64,000 nt of DNA, from NCBI GenBank assembly GCA_027574665.1, contig CM050659.1, positions 16,841,001-16,905,000 of the forward strand, written 5' to 3'. Below, in pieces: positions 36,711-47,655 of the stretch. A program made the translations under genes and the position numbers. Numbering within the stretch: the first letter of the stretch is position 1; the number at the start of each line of letters is the position of its first letter. Below the pieces are notes generated by a model. That model searched no databases. It saw only the letters and a program-made list of their open reading frames with translations, and was not told the origin of the DNA. Origin of the DNA: Rhynochetos jubatus (Eukaryota; Chordata; Aves; Eurypygiformes; Rhynochetidae).

Positions 36711-39700
36711 ATAGACATGGCTCCTTCCCCTGCTTTCCTAGCCAGAAACCGGGGGGGGGCCGTGGCCGGAAACCGCGGTCGGCAACTTCTAGGGTTAGGG
36801 TTAGGGTCCGGAGAACCAGAAAGCCCACAGCTCCAGGGATAATTGGGATTGCAAAGGCCTGCCAAGAGGAGCACGACACTGCACAGACATGGCTCCTTCC
36901 CCAGCTTTCCTAGCCAGAACCCAGGGCAGGCCGTGGCCGGAAACCGCGGTCGGCAACTTCTAGGGTTAGGGTTAGGGTTAGGGTCCGGAGAACCAGAAAG
37001 CCCACAGCTCCAGGGATAATTGGGATTGCAAAGGCCTGCCAAGAGGAGCACGACACTGCACAGACATGGCTCCTTCCCCTGCTTTCCTAGCCAGAACCCA
37101 GGGGGGGCCGTGGCCTGAAACCGCGGTCGGCAACTTCTAGGGTTAGGGTTAGGGTTAGGGTGCGGAGAACCAGAAAGCCCACAGCTCCAGGGATAATTGG
37201 GATTGCAAAGGCCTGCCAAGAGGAGCACGACACTGCACAGACATGGCTCCTTCCCCAGCTTTCCTAGCCAGAACCCAGGGGGTGCCGTGGCCGGAAACCG
37301 CGGTCGGCAACTTCTAGGGTTAGGGTTAGGGTTAGGGTCCGGAGAACCAGAAAGCCCACAGCTCCAGGGATAATTGGGATTGCAAAGGCCTGCCAAGAGG
37401 AGCACGACACTGCACAGACATGGCTCCTTCCCCTGCTTTCCTAGCCAGAACCCAGGGGGGGCCGTGGCTGGAAACCGCGGTCGGCAACTTCTAGGGTTAG
37501 GGTTAGGGTTAGGGTCCGGAGAACCAGAAAGCCCACAGCTCCAGGGATAATTGGGATTGCAAAGGCCTGCCAAGAGGAGCACGACACTGCACCGACATGG
37601 CTCCTTCCCCAGCTTTCCTAGCCAGAACCCGGGGGGGGCCGTGGCCGGAAACCGCGGTCGGCAACTTCTAGGGTTAGGGTTAGGGTTAGGGTCCGGAGAA
37701 CCAGAAAGCCCACAGCTCCAGGGATAATTGGGATTGCAAAGGCCTGCCAAGAGGAGCACGACACTGCACAGACATGGCTCCTTCCCCTGCTTTCCTAGCC
37801 AGAACACGGGGGGGGCCGTGTCCCGAAACCGCGGTCGGTAACTTCTAGGGTTAGGGTTAGGGTTAGGGTCCGGAGAACCAGAAAGCCCACAGCTCCAGGG
37901 ATAATTGGGATTGCAAAGGCCTGCCAAGAGGAGCACGACACTGCACCGACATGGCTCCTTCCCCTGCTTTCCTAGCCAGAACCCAGGGGGGGCCGTGGCC
38001 GGAAACCCCGGTCGGCAACTTCTAGGGTTAGGGTTAGGGTTAGGGTCCGGAGAACCAGAAAGCCCACAGCTCCAGGGATAATTGGGATTGCAAAGGCCTG
38101 CCAAGAGGAGCACGACACTGCACAGACATGGCTCCTTCCCCTGCTTTCCTAGCCAGAAGCCGGGAGGGGCCGTGGCCGGAAACCGCGGTCGGCAACTTCT
38201 AGGGTTAGGGTTAGGGTTAGGGTCCGGAGAACCAGAAAGCCCACAGCTCCAGGGATAATTGGGATTGCAAAGGCCTGCCAAGAGGAGCACGACACTGCAC
38301 AGACATGGCTCCTTCCCCTGCTTTCCTAGCCAGAACCCGGGGGGGGCCGTGGCCGGAAACCGCGGTCGGCAACTTCTAGGGTTAGGGTTAGGGTTAGGGT
38401 CCGGAGAACCAGAAAGCCCACAGCTCCAGGGATAATTGGGATTGCAAAGGCCTGCCAAGAGGAGCACGACACTGCACAGACATGGCTCCTTCCCCTGCTT
38501 TCCTAGCCAGAACCCGGGAGGGGCCGTGGCCGGAAACCGCGGTCGGCAACTTCTAGGGTTAGGGTTAGGGTTAGGGTCCGGAGAACCAGAAAGCCCACAG
38601 CTCCAGGAATAATTGGGATTGCAAAGGCCTGCCAAGAGGAGCACGACACTGCACAGACATGGCTCCTTCCCCTGCTTTCCTAGCCAGAACCCAGGGGTTG
38701 CCGTGGCCGGAAACCGCGGTCGGCAACTTCTAGGGTTAGGGTTAGGGTTAGGGTCCGGAGAACCAGAAAGCCCACAGCTCCAGGGATAATTGGGATTGCA
38801 AAGGCCTGCCAAGAGGAGCACGACACTGCACAGACATGGCTCCTTCCCCTGCTTTCCTAGCCAGAACCCAGGGGGGGCCGTGGCCGGAAACCGCGGTCGG
38901 CAACTTCTAGGGTTAGGGTTAGGGTTAGGGTCCGGAGAACCAGAAAGCCCACAGCTCCAGGGATAATTGGGATTGCAAAGGCCTGCCAAGAGGAGCACGA
39001 CACTGCACAGACATGGCTCCTTCCCCTGCTTTCCTAGCCAGAACCCAGGGTGGGCCTTCGCCGGAAACCGCGGTCGGCAACTTCTAGGGTTAGGGTTAGG
39101 GTTAGGGTGCGGAGAACCAGAAAGCCCACAGCTCCAGGGATAATTGGGATTGCAAAGGCCTGCCAAGAGGAGCACGACACTGCACAGACATGGCTCCTTC
39201 CCCTGCTTTCCTAGCCAGAACCCGGGGGGGGCCGTGGCCGGAAACCGCGGTCGGCAACTTCTAGGGTTAGGGTTAGGGTTAGGGTCCGGAGAACCAGAAA
39301 GCCCACAGCTCCAGGGATAATTGGGATTGCAAAGGCCTGCCAAGAGGAGCACGACACTGCACAGACATGGCTCCTTCCCCTGCTTTCCTAGCCAGAACCC
39401 GGGGGGGGCCGTGGCCGGAAACCGCGGTCGGCAACTCCTAGGGTTAGGGTTAGGGTTAGGGTCCGGAGAACCAGAAAGCCCACAGCTCCAGGGATAATTG
39501 GGATTGCAAAGGCCTGCCAAGAGGAGCACGACACTGCACAGACATGGCTCCTTCCCCTGCTTTCCTAGCCAGAACCCGGGAGGGGCCGTGGCCGGAAACC
39601 GCGGTCGGCAACTTCTAGGGTTAGGGTTAGGGTTAGGGTCCGGAGAACCAGAAAGCCCACAGCTCCAGGGATAATTGGGATTGCAAAGGCCTGCCAAGAG

Positions 39701-39891
39701 GAGCACGACACTGCACAGACATGGCTCCTTCCCCTGCTTTCCTACCCAGAACCCAGGGGGGGCCTTCGCCGGAAACCGCGGTCGGCAACTTCTAGGGTTA
39801 GGGTTAGGGTTAGGGTCCAGAGAACCAGAAAGCCCACAGCTCCAGGGATAATTGGGATTGCAAAGGCCTGCCAAGAGGAGCACGACACTGC
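36711..39891 (+). repeat. CATAGAC cassette 2 (18 monomers, 3181 bp)
   Basis: Opens with the same marker monomer and the same next four monomer types as cassette 1, then diverges. It has a CACCGACATGG monomer, ACACGGGGGGGG with GTGTCCCG and GGTAAC (37803), GGAAACCCCGG, and GAAGCCGGGAGGGG followed by GTGGCCGG instead of GTGGGCGG. It ends with GGGTGGG (about 39048), two CCCGGGG monomers, GGGAGGGG and CTACCC/CCTTCG with GTCCAGAGAACC. The marker monomer here has CCAGAAACC rather than CCAGAACCC. Confidence 0.87.
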
Positions 39892-42800
39892 ATAGACATG
39901 GCTCCTTCCCCTGCTTTCCTAGCCAGAACCCGGGGGGGGGCCGTGGCCGGAAACCGCGGTCGGCAACTTCTAGGGTTAGGGTTAGGGTCCGGAGAACCAG
40001 AAAGCCCACAGCTCCAGGGATAATTGGGATTGCAAAGGCCTGCCAAGAGGAGCACGACACTGCACAGACATGGCTCCTTCCCCAGCTTTCCTAGCCAGAA
40101 CCCAGGGCAGGCCGTGGCCGGAAACCGCGGTCGGCAACTTCTAGGGTTAGGGTTAGGGTTAGGGTCCGGAGAACCAGAAAGCCCACAGCTCCAGGGATAA
40201 TTGGGATTGCAAAGGCCTGCGAAGAGGAGCACGACACTGCACAGACATGGCTCCTTCCCCTGCTTTCCTAGCCAGAACCCAGGGGGGGCCGTGGCCTGAA
40301 ACCGCGGTCGGCAACTTCTAGGGTTAGGGTTAGGGTTAGGGTGCGGAGAACCAGAAAGCCCACAGCTCCAGGGATAATTGGGATTGCAAAGGCCTGCCAA
40401 GAGGAGCACGACACTGCACAGACATGGCTCCTTCCCCAGCTTTCCTAGCCAGAACCCAGGGGGTGCCGTGGCCGGAAACCGCGGTCGGCAACTTCTAGGG
40501 TTAGGGTTAGGGTTAGGGTCCGGAGAACCAGAAAGCCCACAGCTCCAGGGATAATTGGGATTGCAAAGGCCTGCCAAGAGGAGCACGACACTGCACAGAC
40601 ATGGCTCCTTCCCCTGCTTTCCTAGCCAGAACCCAGGGGGGGCCGTGGCTGGAAACCGCGGTCGGCAACTTCTAGGGTTAGGGTTAGGGTTAGGGTCCGG
40701 AGAACCAGAAAGCCCACAGCTCCAGGGATAATTGGGATTGCAAAGGCCTGCCAAGAGGAGCACGACACTGCACAGACATGGCTCCTTCCCCTGCTTTCCT
40801 AGCCAGAAGCCGGGAGGGGCCGTGGGCGGAAACCGCGGTCGGCAACTTCTAGGGTTAGGGTTAGGGTTAGGGTCCGGAGAACCAGAAAGCCCACAGCTCC
40901 AGGGATAATTGGGATTGCAAAGGCCTGCCAAGAGGAGCATGACACTGCACAGACATGGCTCCTTCCCCTGCTTTCCTAGCCAGAACACGGGGGGGGCCGT
41001 GTCCCGAAACCGCGGTCGGCAACTTCTAGGGTTAGGATTAGGGTTAGGGTCCGGAGAACCAGAAAGCCCACAGCTCCAGGGATAATTGGGATTGCAAAGG
41101 CCTGCCAAGAGGAGCACGACACTGCACCGACATGGCTCCTTCCCCTGCTTTCCTAGCCAGAACCCGGGGGGGGCCGTGGCCGGAAACCGCGGTCGGCAAC
41201 TTCTAGGGTTAGGGTTAGGGTTAGGGTCCGGAGAACCAGAAAGCCCACAGCTCCAGGGATAATTGGGATTGCAAAGGCCTGCCAAGAGGAGCATGACACT
41301 GCACAGACATGGCTCCTTCCCCTGCTTTCCTAGCCAGAACACGGGGGGGGCCGTGTCCCGAAACCGCGGTCGGCAACTTCTAGGGTTAGGATTAGGGTTA
41401 GGGTCCGGAGAACCAGAAAGCCCACAGCTCCAGGGATAATTGGGATTGCAAAGGCCTGCCAAGAGGAGCACGACACTGCACCGACATGGCTCCTTCCCCT
41501 GCTTTCCTAGCCAGAACCCGGGGGGGGCCGTGGCCGGAAACCGCGGTCGGCAACTTCTAGGGTTAGGGTTAGGGTTAGGGTCCGGAGAACCAGAAAGCCC
41601 ACAGCTCCAGGGATAATTGGGATTGCAAAGGCCTGCCAAGAGGAGCACGACACTGCACAGACATGGCTCCTTCCCCTGCTTTCCTAGCCAGAACCCAGGG
41701 GGGGCCGTGGCCGGAAACCGCGGTCGGTAACTTCTAGGGTTAGGGTTAGGGTTAGGGTCCGGAGAACCAGAAAGCCCACAGCTCCAGGGATAATTGGGAT
41801 TGCAAAGGCCTGCCAAGAGGAGCACGACACTGCACCGACATGGCTCCTTCCCCTGCTTTCCTAGCCAGAACCCAGGGGGGGCCATAACCAGAAACGGCAG
41901 TCGGCAACTTCTAGGGTTAGGGTTAGGGTTAGGGTCCGGAGAACCAGAAAGCCCACAGCTCCAGGGATAATTGGGATTGCAAAGGCCTGCCAAGAGGAGC
42001 ACGACACTGCACACACATGGCTCCTTCCCCAGCTTTCCTAGCCAGAACCCAGGGGTTGCCGTGGCCGGAAACCGCGGTCGGCAACTTCTAGGGTTAGGGT
42101 TAGGGTTAGGGTCCGGAGAACCAGAAAGCCCACAGCTCCAGGGATAATTGGGATTGCAAAGGCCTGCCAAGAGGAGCACGACACTGCACAGACATGGCTC
42201 CTTCCCCTGCTTTCCTAGCCAGAACCCAGGGGGGGCCGTGGCCGGAAACCGCGGTCGGCAACTTCTAGGGTTAGGGTTAGGGTTAGGGTCCGGAGAACCA
42301 GAAAGCCCACAGCTCCAGGGATAATTGGGATTGCAAAGGCCTGCCAAGAGGAGCACGACACTGCACAGACATGGCTCCTTCCCCTGCTTTCCTAGCCAGA
42401 ACCCAGGGGGGGCCGTGGCCGGAAACCGCGGTCGGCAACTTCTAGGGTTAGGGTTAGGGTTAGGGTCCGGAGAACCAGAAAGCCCACAGCTCCAGGGATA
42501 ATTGGGATTGCAAAGGCCTGCCAAGAGGAGCACGACACTGCACCGACATGGCTCCTTCCCCTGCTTTCCTATCCAAAACCCAGGGGGGGCCGTGGCCGGA
42601 AACCGCGGTTGGCAACTTCTAGGGTTAGGGTTAGGGTTAGGGTCCAGAGAACCAGAAAGCCCACAGCTCCAGGGATAATTGGGATTGCAAAGGCCTGCCA
42701 AGAGGAGCACGACACTGCACAGACATGGCTCCTTCCCCTGCTTTCCTAGCCAGAACCCAGGGTGGGCCTTCGCCGGAAACCGCGGTCGGCAACTTCTAGG

Positions 42801-43957
42801 GTTAGGGTTAGGGTTAGGGTGCGGAGAACCAGAAAGCCCACAGCTCCAGGGATAATTGGGATTGCAAAGGCCTGCCAAGAGGAGCACGACACTGCACAGA
42901 CATGGCTCCTTCCCCTGCTTTCCTAGCCAGAACCCGGGGGGGGCCGTGGCCGGAAACCGCGGTCGGCAACTTCTAGGGTTAGGGTTAGGGTTAGGGTCCG
43001 GAGAACCAGAAAGCCCACAGCTCCAGGGATAATTGGGATTGCAAAGGCCTGCCAAGAGGAGCACGACACTGCACAGACATGGCTCCTTCCCCTGCTTTCC
43101 TAGCCAGAACCCGGGAGGGGCCGTGGCCGGAAACCGCGGTCGGCAACTTCTAGGGTTAGGGTTAGGGTTAGGGTCCGGAGAACCAGAAAGCCCACAGCTC
43201 CAGGGATAATTGGGATTGCAAAGGCCTGCCAAGGGGAGCACGACACTGCACAGACATGGCTCCTTCCCCTGCTTTCCTAGCCAGAACCCAGGGGGGGCCT
43301 TCGCCGGAAACCGCGGTCGGCAACTTCTAGGGTTAGGGTTAGGGTTAGGGTCCGGAGAACCAGAAAGCCCACAGCTCCAGGGATAATTGGGATTGCAAAG
43401 GCCTGCCAAGAGGAGCACGACACTGCACAGACATGGCTCCTTCCCCTGCTTTCCTAGCCAGAACCCGGGGGGGGCCGTGGCCGGAAACCGCGGTCGGCAA
43501 CTTCTAGGGTTAGGGTTAGGGTTAGGGTCCGGAGAACCAGAAAGCCCACAGCTCCAGGGATAATTGGGATTGCAAAGGCCTGCCAAGAGGAGCACGACAC
43601 TGCACAGACATGGCTCCTTCCCCTGCTTTCCTAGCCAGAACCCGGGAGGGGCCGTGGCCGGAAACCGCGGTCGGCAACTTCTAGGGTTAGGGTTAGGGTT
43701 AGGGTCCGGAGAACCAGAAAGCCCACAGCTCCAGGGATAATTGGGATTGCAAAGGCCTGCCAAGAGGAGCACGACACTGCACAGACATGGCTCCTTCCCC
43801 TGCTTTCCTACCCAGAACCCAGGGGGGGCCTTCGCCGGAAACCGCGGTCGGCAACTTCTAGGGTTAGGGTTAGGGTTAGGGTCCGGAGAACCAGAAAGCC
43901 CACAGCTCCAGGGATAATTGGGATTGCAAAGGCCTGCCAAGAGGAGCACGACACTGC
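39892..43957 (+). repeat. CATAGAC cassette 3 (23 monomers, 4066 bp)
   Basis: Opens like cassettes 1 and 2; one early monomer has CCTGCGAAGAG. It continues with GAAGCCGGG/GTGGGCGG (40807), a duplicated dimer at 40949-41656, GGTAAC, CCATAACCAG with AAACGGCAG (41882, shared with 31630 in cassette 1), the CACACAC/GGGGTTGCC and CTATCCAAAACCC series (42569), GGGTGGG with GTGCGG, GGGAGGGG, the CCAAGGGGAGC mark, and CTACCC/CCTTCG. Its second half matches 31.6-34.1 kb of cassette 1 and 27-28.6 kb upstream. Confidence 0.87.
40949..41656 (+). repeat. Two-monomer higher-order repeat, 354 bp, two copies
   Basis: Each copy is a GCATGACAC monomer with ACACGGGG, GTGTCCCG and a GGATTAGG core, followed by a CACCGACATGG/CCCGGGG monomer. 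GTCCCG lies at 41001 and 41355, exactly 354 bp apart. The two copies look identical by eye. In cassette 1 the ACACGGGG/GTGTCCCG monomer occurs only once (about 35333), so the dimer was expanded locally. Confidence 0.9.
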
Positions 43958-44837
43958 ATAGACATGGCTCCTTCCCCTGCTTTCCTAGCCAGAACCCGGG
44001 GGGGGGCCGTGGCCGGAAACCGCGGTCGGCAACTTCTAGGGTTAGGGTTAGGGTCCGGAGAACCAGAAAGCCCACAGCTCCAGGGATAATTGGGATTGCA
44101 AAGGCCTGCCAAGAGGAGCACGACACTGCACAGACATGGCTCCTTCCCCAGCTTTCCTAGCCAGAACCCAGGGCAGGCCGTGGCCGGAAACCGCGGTCGG
44201 CAACTTCTAGGGTTAGGGTTAGGGTTAGGGTCCGGAGAACCAGAAAGCCCACAGCTCCAGGGATAATTGGGATTGCAAAGGCCTGCCAAGAGGAGCACGA
44301 CACTGCACAGACATGGCTCCTTCCCCTGCTTTCCTAGCCAGAACCCAGGGGGGGCCGTGGCCTGAAACCGCGGTCGGCAACTTCTAGGGTTAGGGTTAGG
44401 GTTAGGGTGCGGAGAACCAGAAAGCCCACAGCTCCAGGGATAATTGGGATTGCAAAGGCCTGCCAAGAGGAGCACGACACTGCACAGACATGGCTCCTTC
44501 CCCAGCTTTCCTAGCCAGAACCCAGGGGGTGCCGTGGCCGGAAACCGCGGTCGGCAACTTCTAGGGTTAGGGTTAGGGTTAGGGTCCGGAGAACCAGAAA
44601 GCCCACAGCTCCAGGGATAATTGGGATTGCAAAGGCCTGCCAAGAGGAGCACGACACTGCACAGACATGGCTCCTTCCCCTGCTTTCCTAGCCAGAACCC
44701 AGGGGGGGCCGTGGCTGGAAACCGCGGTCGGCAACTTCTAGGGTTAGGGTTAGGGTTAGGGTCCGGAGAACCAGAAAGCCCACAGCTCCAGGGATAATTG
44801 GGATTGCAAAGGCCTGCCAAGAGGAGCACGACACTGC
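43958..44837 (+). repeat. CATAGAC cassette 4, truncated (5 monomers)
   Basis: The marker monomer with ATAGACATGG, nine G and a 171-bp core is followed by GGGCAGG, GTGGCCTG with GTGCGG, GGGGGTGCC and GTGGCTGG, as in the other cassettes. From 44838 the order switches to CCCACGGGGG and CCTTCG monomers that belong to a different domain. This is the right edge of the cassette family. Confidence 0.85.
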
Positions 44838-47655
44838 ACAGACATGGCTCCTTCCCCAGCTTTCCTAGCCAGAACCCACGGGGGCCGTGGCCGGAAACCG
44901 CGGTCGGCAACTTCTAGGGTTAGGGTTAGGGTTAGGGTCCGGAGAACCAGAAAGCCCACAGCTCCAGGGATAATTGGGATTGCAAAGGCCTGCCAAGAGG
45001 AGCACGACACTGCACAGACATGGCTCCTTCCCCAGCTTTCCTAGCCAGAACCCAGGGGGGGCCTTCGCCGGAAACCGCGGTCGGCAACTTCTAGGGTTAG
45101 GGTTAGGGTTAGGGTCCGGAGAACCAGAAAGCCCACAGCTCCAGGGATAATTGGGATTGCAAAGGCCTGCCAAGAGGAGCACGACACTGCACAGACATGG
45201 CTCCTTCCCTGCTTTCCTAGCCAGAACCCAGGGGTTGCCGTGGCCGGAAACCGCGGTCGGCAACTTCTAGGGTTAGGGTTAGGGTTAGGGTCCGGAGAAC
45301 CAGAAAGCCCACAGCTCCAGGGATAATTGGGATTGTAAAGGCCTGCCAAGAGGAGCACGACACTGCACAGACATGGCTCCTTCCCCTGCTTTCCTACCCA
45401 GAACCCAGGGGGAGCCGAGGCCGGAAACCGCGGTCGGCAACTTCTAGGGTTAGGGTTAGGGTTAGGGTCCGGAGAACCAGAAAGCCCACAGCTCCAGGGA
45501 TAAATGGGATTGCAAAGGCCTGCCAAGAGGAGCACGACACTGCACAGACATGGCTCCTTCCCCTGCTTTCCTAGCCAGAACCCGGGGGGGGCCGTGGCCG
45601 GAAACCGCGGTCGGCAACTTCTAGGGTTAGGGTTAGGGTTAGGGTCCGGAGAACCAGAAAGCCCACAGCTCCAGGGATAATTGGGATTGCAAAGGCCTGC
45701 CAAGAGGAGCACGACACTGCACAGACATGGCTCCTTCCCCAGCTTTCCTAGCCAGAACCCAGGGCAGGCCGTGGCCGGAAACCGCGGTCGGCAACTTCTA
45801 GGGTTAGGGTTAGGGTTAGGGTCCGGAGAACCAGAAAGCCCACAGCTCCAGGGATAATTGGGATTGCAAAGGCCTGCCAAGAGGAGCACGACACTGCACA
45901 GACATGGCTCCTTCCCCTGCTTTCCTAGCCAGAACCCGGGGGGGGCCGTGGCCGGAAACCGCGGTCGGCAACTTCTAGGGTTAGGGTTAGGGTGCGGAGA
46001 ACCAGAAAGCCCACAGCTCCAGGGATAATTGGGATTGCAAAGGCCTGCCAAGAGGAGCACGACACTGCACAGACATGGCTCCTTCCCCTGCTTTCCTAGC
46101 CAGAACCCAGGGGGGGCTGTGGCCGGAAACCGCGGTCGGCAACTTCTAGGGTTAGGGTTAGGGTTAGGGTCCGGAGAACCAGAAAGCCCACAGCTCCAGG
46201 GATAATTGGGATTGCAAAGGCCTGCCAAGAGGAGCACGACACTGCACAGACATGGCTCCTTCCCCTGCTTTCCTAGCAAGAACCCGGGGGGGGCCGTGGC
46301 CGGAAACCGCGGTCGGCAACTTCTAGGGTTAGGGTTAGGGTTAGGGTCCGGAGAACCAGAAAGCCCACAGCTCCAGGGATAATTGGGATTGCAAAGGCCT
46401 GCCAAGAGGAGCACGACACTGCACAGACATGGCTCCTTCCCCTGCTTTCCTAGCCAGAACCCAGGGGGGGCCATGCCCGGAAACCGCGGTCGGCAACTTC
46501 TAGGGTTAGGGTTAGGGTTAGGGTCCGGAGAACCAGAAAGCCCACAGCTCCAGGGATAATTGGGATTGCAAAGGCCTGCCAAGAGGAGCACGACACTGCA
46601 CAGACATGGCTCCTTCCCCTGCTTTCCTAGCCAGAACCCGGGGGGGGCCGTGGCCAGAAACCGCGGTCGGCAACTTCTAGGGTTAGGGTTAGGGTTAGGG
46701 TCCGGAGAACCAGAAAGCCCACAGCTCCAGGGATAATTGGGATTGCAAAGGCCTGCCAAGAGGAGCACGACACTGCACAGACATGGCTCCTTCCCCTGCT
46801 TTCCTAGCCAGAACCCGGGGGGGGCCGTGGCCGGAAACCGCGGTCGGCAACTTCTAGGGTTAGGGTTAGGGTTAGGGTCCGGAGAACCAGAAAGCCCACA
46901 GCTCCAGGGATATTTGGGATTGCAAAGGCCTGCCAAGAGGAGCACGACACTGCACAGACATGGCTCCTTCCCCTGCTTTCCTAGCCAGAACCCAGGGGGG
47001 GCCGTGGCCGGAAACCGTGGTCGGCAACTTCTAGGGTTAGGGTTAGGGTTAGGGTCCGGAGAACCAGAAAGCCCACAGCTCCAGGGATAATTGGGATTGC
47101 AAAGGCCTGCCAAGAGGAGCACGACACTGCACAGACATGGCTCCTTCCCCTGCTTTCCTAGCCAGAACCCAGGGGGGGCTGTGGCCGGAAAACGCGGTCG
47201 GCAACTTCTAGAGTTAGTGTTAGGGTGCGGAGAACCAGAAAGCCCACAGCTCCAGGGATAATTGGGATTGCAAAGGCCTGCCAAGAGGAGCACGACACTG
47301 CACAGACATGGCTCCTTCCCCTGCTTTCCTAGCCAGAACCCAGGGCAGGCCGTGGCCGGAAACCGCGGTCGGCAACTTCTAGGGTTAGGGTTAGGGTTAG
47401 GGTCCGGAGAACCAGAAAGCCCACAGCTCCAGGGATAATTGGGATTGCAAAGGCCTGCCAAGAGGAGCACGACACTGCACAGACATGGCTCCTTCCCCTG
47501 CTTTCCTACCCAGAACCCGGGGGGGGCCGTGGCCGGAAACCGCGGTCGGCAACTTCTAGGGTTAGGGTTAGGGTTAGGGTCCGGAGAACCAGAAAGCCCA
47601 CAGCTCCAGGGATAATTGGGATTGCAAAGGCCTGCCAAGAGGAGCACGACACTGC
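44838..47655 (+). repeat. Array domain related to 58.4-62 kb
   Basis: Sixteen monomers. From 45014 to about 45700 the order CCTTCG, a 176-bp monomer with a deleted C (CTTCCCTGC at 45204) and GGGGTTGCC, then ATTGTAAAGG with GGGGGAGCCGAGG, then CCCGGGG recurs at 58431-59100, offset 13417 bp. Beyond that the resemblance is looser (GCAAGAACCC, CCATGCCC, GTGGCCAG, GATATTTGGG). Other markers are TCCCAGGGATAAATGGG (about 45500) and a damaged core reading TAGAGTTAGTGTTAGG in a 171-bp monomer (about 47209). No gene is seen. Confidence 0.78.
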
